The notes below the pieces were generated by a model. That model saw only the letters and a program-made list of their open reading frames with translations. It was not told the origin of the DNA and ran no database searches. Below, piece after piece: positions 9,719 to 22,300 of a stretch of DNA of 64,000 nucleotides. The stretch is from Gammaproteobacteria bacterium (GTDB lineage Bacteria > Pseudomonadota > Gammaproteobacteria > SZUA-229): positions 1 through 64,000 of the forward strand of contig JAOUKV010000010.1 of assembly GCA_029882355.1 (NCBI GenBank), read 5' to 3'. The position numbers and the translations under genes were made by a program. Position 1 is the stretch's first letter. Each line of letters opens with the position of its first letter.

Positions 9719-11188
9719 ATGAACTTTATCGAAACACGCGGCAATGACGGACAACGACCAGAGAAGGTCACTTTTTCACAGGCAATTCTTTCACCTATCT
9801 CCTCTTTTGGTGGTATTTATTCACCAGAGTCGATGCCTGACCTGGGTGAAAATTTTCTGGCCAAACACCTTAGTTCCAGCTACAAAACACTGGCTAAAAG
9901 TGTTCTAGAAGCTTTTGATATTGATATTGATTCAGCCATTATTGATAAAGCGCTCGCCTTATACGATGAATTTGATGACCCAGCCAATCCGGTGCCAGTG
10001 GTTAAGGTTCTTGATGATCTGTACGTTAGCGAGCTCTATCACGGCCCAACCCGTGCTTTTAAAGATATGGCGCTGCAACCCTTTGGCATCGTGCTTTCAT
10101 CTATCGCACAGCAACGCAATGATAATTATCTGATACTGGCAGCAACATCCGGTGATACAGGCCCTGCAGCATTAGAAACTTTCAAAAATAAAGCCAACGT
10201 ACAAGTTGCCTGTATGTATCCTGTTGGCGGCACATCAGATGTACAACGTTTACAAATGGTCACCGAAGATGCGACCAATTTAAAAGTTATCGGCGTCAAA
10301 GGTGATTTCGACGACACTCAAAATGCCCTGAAACTATTGCTCGCTTCAGGTAGTTTCAATAAAAAACTAAGAGAAAAAAATATCAGCCTGTCTGCGGCTA
10401 ACTCAGTAAATTTCGGCCGCATTATTTTCCAGACCATTTATCATATCCATTCATATCTAGAACTGGTTCGTCAAAATGCCATCAATCTGGGTGAAAAAGT
10501 TTACCTGGATGTGCCTAGTGGTAATTTTGGTAACGCTCTTGGCGGTTACTATGCGATGAAGATGGGCTTACCCGTCGAGAAAATTTTAATTGCATCGAAC
10601 AACAACAATGTTCTAACGAAACTAATCAACACTGGTGCCTACGACTTAAGAGCACAGTCAGTGATACCGACTACCTCACCCGCTATGGATATTTTAAAAT
10701 CATCCAACATCGAACGCATATTGTTTGATTTGTTTGGCGAAATTCGTACCAAAGAATTAATGCAACAACTGGACATAGAAAAACATTACCAGTTAAGTGA
10801 TGCAGAACTTAAAACCATACAGGCCATTTTCTCAGCCGATTATTGCAATGATGAAGAAGGCAAAGCCTACATCAAGAACACCTTCGAAAAAGGCTACTTG
10901 ATGGACCCGCATACCGCCACCTGTTTTAAAGCCTACGACACCTGTCGCGAAAAACAATTAAAAACCATTGTTTACTCAACCGCCGAGTGGACAAAATTCT
11001 CACCAGTTATCGCTAACGCATTAACCGGAGAAGTAGATGCGCATGATATTGATGCATTGAAGTCCATCGCCAAAGAAGCTGGCATTGAAATTCCAACTGT
11101 GATTAGTGAATTGTTTGATAAAGAGATAACGCAGAAAAGCGTTATCGAGAAAGATGCTATTGAGGAAGAGATTCTTTCGTTTTTGTAA
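9719..11188 (+). CDS. thrC: Threonine synthase
   Basis: A 489-residue PLP enzyme that converts O-phosphohomoserine to threonine. The N-terminal segment (MNFIETRGNDGQ, FGGIYSPESMP) is typical of threonine synthase. The PLP-binding Lys is K115 in HGPTRAFKDMALQ, and the phosphate-binding loop appears as ATSGDTGPAAL. SGNFGNALGGYYA and the C-terminal DPHTATCFKAY motif are also present. The length is that of the longer class found in many proteobacteria. It is preceded by its own likely promoter and stands apart from hom (39041-40351); no homoserine kinase gene is in the window. Confidence 0.97.
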   Translation: MNFIETRGNDGQRPEKVTFSQAILSPISSFGGIYSPESMPDLGENFLAKHLSSSYKTLAKSVLEAFDIDIDSAIIDKALALYDEFDDPANPVPVVKVLDDLYVSELYHGPTRAFKDMALQPFGIVLSSIAQQRNDNYLILAATSGDTGPAALETFKNKANVQVACMYPVGGTSDVQRLQMVTEDATNLKVIGVKGDFDDTQNALKLLLASGSFNKKLREKNISLSAANSVNFGRIIFQTIYHIHSYLELVRQNAINLGEKVYLDVPSGNFGNALGGYYAMKMGLPVEKILIASNNNNVLTKLINTGAYDLRAQSVIPTTSPAMDILKSSNIERILFDLFGEIRTKELMQQLDIEKHYQLSDAELKTIQAIFSADYCNDEEGKAYIKNTFEKGYLMDPHTATCFKAYDTCREKQLKTIVYSTAEWTKFSPVIANALTGEVDAHDIDALKSIAKEAGIEIPTVISELFDKEITQKSVIEKDAIEEEILSFL

Positions 11189-11214
11189 TCTCAAAAGCCT
11201 TCAATATAAGAAAC

Positions 11215-14200
11215 TTATATCTTACCAACAACATTAATAAACCAGCCCTTACTATCGTAGTCAAGATCCGTAAGATCGTCTGAGAAGTCGGTGAAGTTAT
11301 AACCAATTCCTAGCTTCACATTTTTGTTCATCTGGCGGTAAAACCCTGTGAGCATACCACTGCGACTATCGCCAATATCAGGCTGTTGCAATGCTCTTCC
11401 CTCGATTAATAAATCCCATTTATTAACCAGATGTAAATCAGCTCTTAGTACGTAGAGAAACGCATCGTTTTCAAAGAATACAGGCGCGATACGATCATAG
11501 GCAATTTCACCTGCGCGATATCCATATTTACCGCCGAGACTCCAGTTGCGCGTCAAGTCATAGGTCATATCCAATGACATAATATTGCTCTTCTGAATAA
11601 AATCGGCTGCTGTGTTGGCAATGGTCACCTGATCAGTTGTTGGCATATTATAAAAATAAGTATATTTGAATAATGCGTTAAGACGATCATTCATTACCGG
11701 ACGATAACCATAACCCAGTACGGCCTCAGTAAAGTCACCATTGTAAAATTCACCCAGCGTACTTTTGCTTTCAGAAATATTTAATTTGCTGATAAAACGC
11801 CAACTGGGAGTAAGCTGATATTTAAGGCTGTTTTTACTTAACCAGGTAGTACGTTCACTGCTGGTTGTCGTTGAATCTTCTGTTTCATCAACACGGTACT
11901 CAAGTGCACTGGCAAACATAATTGACTCGAAGCCATAACCAACATCTACACCGTAGGCATTTCTGCTAGTTATCGCACCAGTATTATTATCCTGTAAAGA
12001 TCCAATATCAATTCTCGCTCCAAAGTTCCATTTATCATCTGGCGTCAAATCTATGCCCACGGTATTGGTCAGACCGGTTGGCACATCGCCATGTGTATAT
12101 TTTTCTTCAACATAGATACTGGCACTATCAGAATATTGTGACTTGACACCCGTGACCATATTGCCACGACGTGAACTTAAACCGTTATCGGTCCGTTCAT
12201 TATCCAGTGAATAGTTTGTATACAAGGTATTACGGTCATTGTATAGATACTCTGTACCCAACTTTGCTGCGGAACCAAGATCACCCGTTGATACTTCACC
12301 ATTTAACTTGAAGCGATCTGAAGTTCGATATGTTCCACCCACACCAACACGGCTATTTTCTTCTCGATTACCTGTAACACTCAGTGTATTTTGAGCCAAC
12401 AGATAGCTAGTCCATTTTTGTTTTGAATCATATTCTCCTTTTAACAAAATATCGTTACGATCACCTTGCTTTTGCGTTAACGGCACCACGACTGAATCAT
12501 CATTCCGTTTATCCTTGCGATAACCCAAACTAGTCGTCCAGTTACTATCAATACTGTAATCAATATTAATTTCGTTAGCTGAAGTTTTTAGTCCCTGCTC
12601 TAGATGATTCTTGTCTATTTTAAGCTTGAGATTTACCTCCTCAGTAACCACCATGTTCAGACTACCACCTGCCTGTTCAGTTTTACCCGTTGCAACTACA
12701 CCCGGTGCAGAATAGCCTGCATCAAGATCTTGTTTATACGCAGTAAAACTGCCTTTAACATCTGCAAACATTTCGTTCAGGGCAAGACTAATATCGATTC
12801 GACTGGCATCGGCTGAAACATTAGTCGTAACCGGTTGCGCGATTGTTGTGAAATCAAAACCACCGTCATTGGATATTAAAGTTTCTGGCCCCAGGCCAAG
12901 ACTGCTCGCAGATTGTATTTTCAACCAGGTGTTCGACGTTTTTCTGAGCGTGAGATCGATACCGGTTAAACTACTTTCAGTAACGCCGTCATCGGTTGAT
13001 GTGGTGGTAATACCGAGTTTAATCATGTCTGCAAACCATGCATGACTACGACCACCAGTGATGACGGTATCTATCTCATCAAAACCAGGTGTGTATTCAT
13101 AACGTACGACCAGATGAACAAAATCGCCGCTACTACCGCCATTACTAATCAACATGTCATTCGTCACTGTGCCAGATAACGGTTCTGACAACATAATACG
13201 GCCTTGCAAATAATCGATATCATAATCGAGTACTGCACTCAGATTTTTGACTCCAACAACCATACCGGAATCTTTATCACGAATTTCAATGCGGACACGA
13301 TCCGATCCCTGCAACACATCCTGATGCCTGAGGAAATACAGCGAACCGCCAGTACCACGGAATTCATCACGCCCTGCTACAGTACCAGGATCAGCGACAA
13401 AACCATCAAAACTAAATATTTTTTCACCAAAGCTGGTGGCTTCGTCGGTTTCATAATGACCATTGATACCATAAAGTCCACGATCCACATGTGCCAGGTC
13501 ATTATCAGTGTAGCTAGTTTTAAAGTTACCCCACAATAAATGATCAGTACCTTTACTCAGTTTGAAATAGAACTTACCAAGAGTAGGAGCTCCCTCCTCG
13601 ACTGTGCCATCATCACCATAAGTTGGATAATAATAATCAGGATCCATACGTCTAAACAAAGCGTCGGGGGACTTATTCATGAAATTACTAAAGACATCAT
13701 CAATTGGACCTTCGAGTGTATCTAAGCTCGAAGTTAGCTCCCAGTCAGTCCAGAACTTGCCTCTAATGTAATAAGCAATGCGACCATCAATGGCGAGATC
13801 ATTATCGTAATGAGTTTGATCACCGGTGACTAACTGTGCAGGACCATTAGTATTGTCAGTGCTGGCGGTAACATCGGCTATACCGACATAGAACCATTCA
13901 CTGCTATCAAGTTTGAGATCGCGGAGAAACAATTCACCGCCACCGTTTTCATCGAGAACAGCGACTTCCAGTGTGTGCAAACCAACTGGAATAATTTCTT
14001 CAAAAATAAATTTACCGTCATCACTGATCGGTGTTGTACGACCCGCCACCCAGACATTATGATTTTCAGGAATGTCAGTACCATTAACACGTATAGTACC
14101 GCCGGTTTTAATAATGTTTTCCAGTGATAGACGATTTTTACCAAAGCCGATCAGTAATTCTTTTTCTGCATCACGATCACGCAAACCTGGTTCCTGCTCA

Positions 14201-16374
14201 TCGACCACCCATAATGGCTGACTTTCTGTTTGATCAAAACTGCCATTTTTATCGTACACACGCAGCAAATATTTAAGCTCACGATCGGGAGCCTGATAGT
14301 CTTCAAAATTTGCACGCCATTGAGCGTAACCGTTAGCATCAAGCTCTACTACGGCTAATGGTGTATCACGCTCAGACTGTTTTTCATCAAAAATTCGTAC
14401 TTCTGACTTACTAATAAAACTGGGGTAATTACTATAAATTTTGAAGCGAACTTCATCTTCACTGTGCTCTGTTTCAGGTTTGTCCTTATAACGAATAGAG
14501 CTCGGCCATGCAGTAATATTCAAGCGCGGCTTAAGCTCCAGACCATCATAATGTAGCTGTACATTGGCCTTTTCCAGCGCGGTGTCGGTACAACGCTGCA
14601 TATCCTGAGTGCTCTTGTTTGGATCATGTAGCGGTTTGCCATCAACAGTAATACGCATGAGATTGAGAGCGTAAGGATCTTTAAGTTTAACCACGCGTTT
14701 GAAGCGAGTTATTTCTAATCCCTCTTCTTCTTCCAGGGTAGCGAGATCGTCATAAATAGCTTCAATCAGAACATGTGACGAATCAGTATCTGAAAAACCT
14801 GTGTTGACTACATCAGCAGACTGCACATCACCGCGACCTTCATGTTCAACCTGTTTATCAGTGAGATTGAGTGCTTTCTGCACCAATTCTTTAACACGAA
14901 GTGCACGCGCCGTTGACAAACCTATGTCATCACCATAAATCATCATGGTACGCCGATCTAGTCGTTCATTCGCAGTAAAACCAACAAAACGCAGACGCGC
15001 ATTAGTCTTAGCTTCCATGCCTTTAAGAATCATCGCTAACTGGCCATCATAGTTAAGCGGCATCACCGGTTTACCCTTGTCAAAATAGACCGGCTGAACA
15101 TTGCCTGATGGCGGCTCATATACACGTGTGACGGTTTCAGCTGTCGCCTGTTCAGGACAAACCTGCGGCTCGTCCGGTAGCTCTGCCAAAGCATCGTCAT
15201 ACCAGAACTCAACTTCAATGCGTCTATTTAATGTTCGGCCTTTATCAGAATCATTGGAAGCGATTGGTGAGTCAGCACCACGGCCATCACTGGTGATAGC
15301 CCGGTTTGGTAACTTCAATGCTTCCTGAACAGCCAGCGCTGCGCGGCGAGCTCGCGCTTTAGATAATCCGGTATGTGTGCCATAGATTCTTTCTTCGCGT
15401 CCTGCTAAAGGAATATTATCCGTATGGCCAATCAATTTAACCGTCACATTTTCCTTGCCCTTAAGATTGGACATGGCCTGAGAAATTTGACGCAAAAACT
15501 GTTCTGAAATACCAGAAACATTCTCCTTAAATTGTAACGGTGCTACCAGGTTCTTAATTCGGGCGCGTTTAGAATGGCCTTCCTGATAACGTAGCTTACA
15601 CACGGTTTCGATACGGCAAACTTTAATGCGCGTCATTTCACCGGCAATGACCACATCTTTTTCAACTATCTTTTCATGAATTTCATCGTACCAGACCTGA
15701 ACTTCGACTCGACGATTGATAGCTCGGCCTGCACTTGTTTTGTTACTGGCTAAAGGCTCATGTTCACCCTTACCATCATATGAAATAGCTTCTGGTGGCA
15801 ACTTAAGTGCTTTTTGAAAATACTCTGCTGTGGTGCCAGCACGTTCTCGCGACAAACCAACATTATCGGTATATTTCTTTTTAAGCCTGCCCGAGAGTTT
15901 TTGATCATCAGAATGACCAATAAAATGTAACCGTACATTGTGACGATGTTTTACTTTATCCAGTGCATCGCGTAATAACTCTATATAGTTTTCGGGAATA
16001 TCAGCACCGCCTGATTTGAACTGAATTGGCGGTACGATATTTTTCAGTTTTTTGGTCGTGACTTCCTGTTCCAGGACATTCTTTTTCTCTATCTTGTCGT
16101 CGATTTGCTCAACATCACCCATTTCCCATGCGGTATAAGCCTCATCGACAGGCAAATGCATTTCCTGATTGGTTTCGATGTCGTTGATTTCTTTTAGCAC
16201 ATCAGATTCGGTAACAATATTTTGTTCTTCAACAGGTGCTGCTGTAGTCACTGCTGTTTCGGCAACCGCCACAACCGACAGCAGGCATAAAATCAGGCCC
16301 ACAGTCATAGCTATCCATTCATTACTAAAATGGATTTTTTGAGTCCGGTTAAATTTTTGTAGATAGCTATTCAT
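11215..16374 (-). CDS. Giant OmpA-domain outer-membrane protein with C-terminal barrel
   Basis: A 1719-residue exported protein; signal peptide ends near residue 39 (VVAVA-ET). Three OmpA C-like domains follow: 115-230 (GHSDD, DGKGEHEPLASN, NRRVEV), 275-393 (GHTDN, DGRGADSPIASN, NRRIEV) and 424-543. The third is degenerate: GFTAN replaces GHTD and the NRR motif is lost, so it probably cannot bind diaminopimelate. Next come Ig-like modules (about 545-850). The last 850 residues are long runs of alternating hydrophobic/aromatic beta strands with short charged loops, ending GWFINVVGKI, which looks like an outer-membrane barrel. In ordinary OmpA the barrel is N-terminal, so the order is reversed here. 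Its ATG overlaps the upstream DUF11 gene stop (TGATG), so the two are translationally coupled. Likely an anchored outer-membrane platform or display pore for the DUF11 protein; this function is inference. Confidence 0.75.
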   Translation of the reverse strand: MNSYLQKFNRTQKIHFSNEWIAMTVGLILCLLSVVAVAETAVTTAAPVEEQNIVTESDVLKEINDIETNQEMHLPVDEAYTAWEMGDVEQIDDKIEKKNVLEQEVTTKKLKNIVPPIQFKSGGADIPENYIELLRDALDKVKHRHNVRLHFIGHSDDQKLSGRLKKKYTDNVGLSRERAGTTAEYFQKALKLPPEAISYDGKGEHEPLASNKTSAGRAINRRVEVQVWYDEIHEKIVEKDVVIAGEMTRIKVCRIETVCKLRYQEGHSKRARIKNLVAPLQFKENVSGISEQFLRQISQAMSNLKGKENVTVKLIGHTDNIPLAGREERIYGTHTGLSKARARRAALAVQEALKLPNRAITSDGRGADSPIASNDSDKGRTLNRRIEVEFWYDDALAELPDEPQVCPEQATAETVTRVYEPPSGNVQPVYFDKGKPVMPLNYDGQLAMILKGMEAKTNARLRFVGFTANERLDRRTMMIYGDDIGLSTARALRVKELVQKALNLTDKQVEHEGRGDVQSADVVNTGFSDTDSSHVLIEAIYDDLATLEEEEGLEITRFKRVVKLKDPYALNLMRITVDGKPLHDPNKSTQDMQRCTDTALEKANVQLHYDGLELKPRLNITAWPSSIRYKDKPETEHSEDEVRFKIYSNYPSFISKSEVRIFDEKQSERDTPLAVVELDANGYAQWRANFEDYQAPDRELKYLLRVYDKNGSFDQTESQPLWVVDEQEPGLRDRDAEKELLIGFGKNRLSLENIIKTGGTIRVNGTDIPENHNVWVAGRTTPISDDGKFIFEEIIPVGLHTLEVAVLDENGGGELFLRDLKLDSSEWFYVGIADVTASTDNTNGPAQLVTGDQTHYDNDLAIDGRIAYYIRGKFWTDWELTSSLDTLEGPIDDVFSNFMNKSPDALFRRMDPDYYYPTYGDDGTVEEGAPTLGKFYFKLSKGTDHLLWGNFKTSYTDNDLAHVDRGLYGINGHYETDEATSFGEKIFSFDGFVADPGTVAGRDEFRGTGGSLYFLRHQDVLQGSDRVRIEIRDKDSGMVVGVKNLSAVLDYDIDYLQGRIMLSEPLSGTVTNDMLISNGGSSGDFVHLVVRYEYTPGFDEIDTVITGGRSHAWFADMIKLGITTTSTDDGVTESSLTGIDLTLRKTSNTWLKIQSASSLGLGPETLISNDGGFDFTTIAQPVTTNVSADASRIDISLALNEMFADVKGSFTAYKQDLDAGYSAPGVVATGKTEQAGGSLNMVVTEEVNLKLKIDKNHLEQGLKTSANEINIDYSIDSNWTTSLGYRKDKRNDDSVVVPLTQKQGDRNDILLKGEYDSKQKWTSYLLAQNTLSVTGNREENSRVGVGGTYRTSDRFKLNGEVSTGDLGSAAKLGTEYLYNDRNTLYTNYSLDNERTDNGLSSRRGNMVTGVKSQYSDSASIYVEEKYTHGDVPTGLTNTVGIDLTPDDKWNFGARIDIGSLQDNNTGAITSRNAYGVDVGYGFESIMFASALEYRVDETEDSTTTSSERTTWLSKNSLKYQLTPSWRFISKLNISESKSTLGEFYNGDFTEAVLGYGYRPVMNDRLNALFKYTYFYNMPTTDQVTIANTAADFIQKSNIMSLDMTYDLTRNWSLGGKYGYRAGEIAYDRIAPVFFENDAFLYVLRADLHLVNKWDLLIEGRALQQPDIGDSRSGMLTGFYRQMNKNVKLGIGYNFTDFSDDLTDLDYDSKGWFINVVGKI

Positions 16375-19300
16375 CAGTCGGTGCCACCTCTAGACGGAGG
16401 GCCACCACGACGCCAGAGTATTTCAGTTTCAATAGTCAGCGCAGAACAACATTCTTTCTGCTCACGTAGTTTCATGATTTCTTCTTCAATCACATCAATA
16501 CGATCATCGACCAGACCACTATTTTCAGTATCCGCAAGATATGAAATTCTAAGAATAGAGGCGCCTTTACTCAATTCTTCAAGTAATAGGTTAAGACGTG
16601 GTTTCCATTGCAGGCGAATTTCAGTGCTGTTCTTCTCAAACACCGGACCGGCAATATCCAGGCGAATAACACGATGAATAGTCGCAGCAAAATTAAACTT
16701 CATCATCTTGCCTCGCGTCGCTCTCTGCACACGCGGATTTTCACTGATAACGCGATAACCACTAGGTAAACTACGTTCATCCAGTTTGAGAATAAAGTTC
16801 GAGCCCCGATCCTGGTTCGGCACAACGGCACAGGTAATATGGAAACGACCATGCTCATCGGTTTTCATAATTAAACCGCGTGCACTAATCACACGTGCAT
16901 TAGCCAGGCCTTTCTCAGCTTCATCCTGATAGCCATTCATATTGGCGTCATCGAAGACCTTGCCGATGATATCAGTACAGTCAAAAGTTGGATCGGGCAC
17001 GACGCGTACAGTAGCCGTAGCCTCTGGCGAAGCAGCACCACCAGTAAGGCCATCGATCATCTGAACACGGTTAATGTATTCACCTTCGGAGACACCTGAA
17101 CCAACAACTAATAATAGCTGTATCACATGCTCGTTTCCGGTATCAAGTGAGATACCTGCCCAGGTCAGGGTCAGACCATCAAATACCGGCTCCAGATTAA
17201 CCCCATCCATTCGCGCAGAACCGTTCACATAGCGGAAGCCAGGCGGAATGGTATCAACAACATTGACGTTCAGCAGCGGTACTGCCAGCGTATTACTTAT
17301 GGTAATGGTGTATGGCACCATTTGGCCGCGTGTGGCATTCAGCAATGACGATGTTTTGGTAATGGTAACGGCATTACTCAAATCCGGATCGATTGGAATG
17401 TGATTGTTAAACAACTGACTGTCTTGTGGCACTGTGCCGTTATTCAATGTCAGGTGCATGTAATAATTTGTTGCAATTCCCGGTGTGACATTTGTTGCCG
17501 GAGCAGAGCTCGTTGCTTGTGCCTCGCAATGTGTGGTTGCAGCAACCGCATCTGCACTACAGACGGGGACCGAGTAGGCAGCAGTGCTCGCATCGGTAAC
17601 AGCGGTAATAGCCGTTGAAGGTGCAGCGATATAACCACTAGGTGGTGCCACAATATTAATTAAATAATCACTGCCTGGGCTACAGGCGGGATCGCTAAAA
17701 TTAATATCAAACCTGTAATAGCCACCAGCCGGAGTGACCTGTCCCTGTTGGGCCACGTCATCAAAACAACCAGTGGGCAGTGGTGTGCCAGTAGCTGCCT
17801 GAAGCATAGTTAGGGTACTGCCAGGTACAACAGTACGCATCACAGAGTTATAAACCAGACCATTCGGATTAATTAACAGATTGAGGTTCTGAGTGTTGCT
17901 ACCCGAACTCAGAATGATGTTGGAAATTTGCTGAAGGCTGTTAGTAAAGATTGAACCACCCATGCCCAGCATGGCTGTATTAGCACTGGCATTGGGTGCC
18001 CGAAAGCGTAATTCATACTGAACGCCAGTGATATCATTGGCAACCAGGCCGTTTGCCTGATAGACACCATTCACATCGGTAACCACGGTATCGAACAACA
18101 CACCATCACGATATATATCGACAAACCAGCCTGCCAGGAGCTGTTCTGAAGCATCCGGCACCGCATTAAAATTATCATCATGCCAGGCCGTACCATTAAT
18201 ATTGGCGACACCTGGTATACCACCAATATCAACCGAAACACCGGCAGTGGCACTCTGTATCGGTGCATTCCAGTCGACCTGGGCATTATTGGTGACGGTT
18301 GTACCCATAAGTAACGCCGCATTAAGATCAACACGGAAACGTAGGGTGGCGGTACTACCCGGTAACAGGTCACCATAAATTGCCGAGTAGTTAGCCGTTA
18401 GTATCGGCGCAAGATAATTAACCCCAGTCGCCAAACCATTGAGTGTTGCTGAAGTATTTACATAACTCTTCTGACCCGCGACGGGCGCATCGAGATTGTC
18501 TGTGATAACAATATTGTTAGCTGGTACAGAACCGATATTGGTAACGCGAATAACGTACTCAAGTTGACCACCTGCAAGTGCGGCACCGCCACCAACAACC
18601 AAGACTTCTTTGGTGATGCTCAATAGTTGTGCATTGCCGACAATAATCTGCGTAACCTGATCACCATTGGCATCAATGCCGTCAGCATCAGTCGGCTCAT
18701 TGGCCTGCTCATTACTGCTAATGATGCCCTGATTACTGATAATGGTACCGGTAGCGGCAGCCGCGTCTACCAACACATCAAAAGTAATTGTCGCGATTTG
18801 ACCCGGTGTCAAAGTCCCCGCTCCAGCAATCGGCACTGCTAGATCAGACGAACTAATATCAAGACCGGCAATCAGCGGTGATCCCGCATTATCCGGTACA
18901 GATACTCCGTTAAGCCGTACCGAGTTAGCTACGTAAGTCGTGTTCGCTGGCGTTGCATCGACTAAGACCACGCCAGTAGCAGGTAGCGAGCCAGCATTGC
19001 TGACCACCATTGTGTAACGCAGAGTATCGCCAGGATCAACAATACCCGGTGTTCCTGTTACACTTTCGATTTGTATGGCAACTGTTTTAAGTGCGTCAAT
19101 CAGCGGTAAACTACCGACTATGTCCACGGTTGGATCACCAATGGTAACAGTGCCAGGATCATCCGTTACCTGTTCAATGAATGGCCCACTACCTTTGCCA
19201 TCACCATTAACAAAACCCTGATTGGAGATCACCGAACCATTAATAGCGCTAGCACTAACCACCACGTCAAAACTTATACTGGCAAGATTATTAGCGAGCG

Positions 19301-22300
19301 GATTACTGTCAGCGACGAGATAACCCAAAGTGGCCGTATTTGCTGAGTTAATCAACATACCCGCCTGCAGTGCTGAAACACCCGCTGCTGCATCTGCTAC
19401 TGCAACGCCATTTAAGCGGGTGCTGTTGGCAAGATAAGCAGTATTAGTTGGAATTTGATCGAGCAACTGCACATTAATGGCATCTTCACTTCCTGTATTC
19501 TTAACGGTGATGGTGTAGCGCAATGTATCACCAGCAACAAGAATAGCTGGATCGCCGGTTAAATCCTGAGAGGTTTTCCAGACTTCAAAAGCAGGTGCCG
19601 AAATAATACTAATCGGTGTTGGGTCTTCGTCGCCCTTAATTGTTGGGTCATCGGGACCGTTAATAACAGGCTCATCACTATCCAGTGTACCGGTAACAAT
19701 TGAGTTAAGTTGCGCCTGATTCATGACAACTGTCGCATTCGTAATGGCCGGTGCTAATCTCACTTCAAACTCAATAAGTAGATTGTCGTTAACACCACCA
19801 ACTGCATCCAGTGTCAAAGCGCGCACATCCATCAGACCTGTGCCATTGGTGCCGCCATTAGCATTTGTATTACTGATATCAGAACCCACTGGCGAGGTCA
19901 CCACCGTCAAACTGCCGGGTTCAAACATCGCTGAAGCATTAAGCCGATCGACTTCATCAGTCACTGAAAAATTAGTTAGCGCAACCACGCTGATATTTTG
20001 TATAAGCAGGCTGTATCTCAGGGTGTCGCCTGGCTGCGCGATAGTGCCAGGATTCTGGCCACTGGTAATATTGGCCACATTTTTATAGAACTGGATAATG
20101 GGCGACTGAGTCACCACGCTATGCGCATCTTCATGATCAGGCGTACCAACAGTGCCATTGGTTAACGCATGAGTGTAAGTGCGGATTTGACCGGTTGCTC
20201 CGGCGCCTGCGGTATCAGCACTAAACCACTGCGTTGCTCCTGCAATATTGGTCAATATTGTGCCCTGTGGATTATCAACATCCAGTAGAGCTTCATAAGT
20301 CACTATGAGGCGGTTATCCGCGGGCAAAGCGGCTAAAGCGGAAGTCATGGTGAGCGTTAATGTACAGTTTGGCGCTGGCGCATAGGTGCTGGTGTAGTCA
20401 ACATTCTCAACTAATACACCGGTTACGGCGGTCACACCATCAGCCAGGAAGATTTGAGCGCTGATATTGGCTGGTGGTGTATCACACATACCGCCGGGAA
20501 CAGGATTAGGCAATATATCGGTGATTGTCAGATCCCAGGCCGCAGCTGTACCCGTGTTATGTGCATTAAGCGTAAAGACTTCTACTATGCCGGGATTCAT
20601 TTGCGCCGGCCCCGTCTTGGTCATGGTGACAGTATCAGGCCCAATAATGGTCATATCAGCCGTGGTAGCACCACCGCCAAGTGTTTGGGTAGCAGCATTA
20701 TCATTGACCTGATTAAAGGTATAACTTGCGCTGTTGTTGAACAACAGCCCACTCACGTTAGCAGCACTATCGTTGAGCACAACAGTGATATCAATCACGA
20801 CCTGCTCACCCGCAGGGATATCGATACCATTAGTGATATCTTCAATAACTAGATTATTTATCGTACCTGTATTCGCTGGTGTCCAGACTTGTGAACCTGA
20901 TATACGGGTGACGCTGACAAAACCAAGGTCAGCTGCTGATGCCGTCAAATCATCCAGTATGCGCACATCATTCAGCGCCGTTGTCATTGGTATTACCGGC
21001 ACCGTAATGCGGTAGGTAAAGCTATCGCCAACAGCAGCGGTCAATATTGCCGGGTTCTGTTTGCTTAATGGATTCGGACCTGCGGTTGTCAGTGTTGTGC
21101 TGGCAATATTGCCTGGCCCGTAAACCTGACGAACACCACTTACCGTACCCAGCGTTGGTACCGCATTATTATCGAATGAATAGTACGACTGCACTTGAGC
21201 CTGATTAGTCAGCGTCATGCTGGCGCTGAGTGTGGGCTCGGCCTGTAACTGATAAACCACTTGCAGTGTATCGCCAGCCGGGATGCTGTATTGGTCGGCA
21301 ATACCAGAATCAAAATTCCAGGTAGCTATACCGGTTGCGGGGTCATAAGCAGGGATAATATTGGCCGGAGTGGTTCCAGCAACAAGCAGTGAATTGCTGA
21401 CCATGGTAATGGTCGCTGCACCATTACGCAGACCAACAGGAATGATGTCCTGCAACACGGTATCGTAAGCTGGTGCGGTACCACTATTGGCTATATTGAC
21501 GGTATAAGTAATCAACTCATTAGCATCAATAATAGTATCAATACCTGCGGTGACGGCTGTTTTGGTCACCGTCAATAGCGGTTGCAATCCGGTGACCACC
21601 GCATTCGCACTTAGCGTGGTTGTTCCTGCCGCCGAGCTGTAACTAAAATCAACCGAATTAGTCAGGATGGTTGAATTAGTCTGTAGCAGCACCCCATTCA
21701 ATACCCTGGCACGGTAGACAATAACAAAATCGTTATTGGCCGGATTATTGTCACCCGCATTAGTAATATCACCGATATTCCAGGTAACAGTTGTTGGCCC
21801 GGTTAGCGCATTACCGACAATACTCGGCACAGTCACAGCGCTATGACTGAAAGGAGCAACCGCTGCGTAAGGCGCTACCGTGACACCGTTAACACTGACC
21901 ACGTCTTCAAATTGAAGCCCCTGCGGCAGGGCGTCGACCAATGTTACCGCAGGGCTAATACCCTCCTGCAGGTTGAGGCGTAGCTCATAATCAATCACGT
22001 CACCAATACGCACATTGCCATCAATAGCAGCGAAGGTTTCATTCAGTACAGACTTGGTAATGGCGTTGGTATTGGGTGTGGTTAGCACTGTTACTGCTGG
22101 TAGAGTGAGGTAATCGTTGACTACCGGAGTCGCGCTACCATCACGCTCATTAGCATTATTGCCATCGACGCTGGTCCACTGAGCCACTGCCGAATTGCTT
22201 AAAACCTGTCCTGCCAATACACCATCGAGCACGATAACGTCATAACTAACCGTAACAACTGTACCTTCATCAATATCAATATCTGCATTACCATCAGCCA

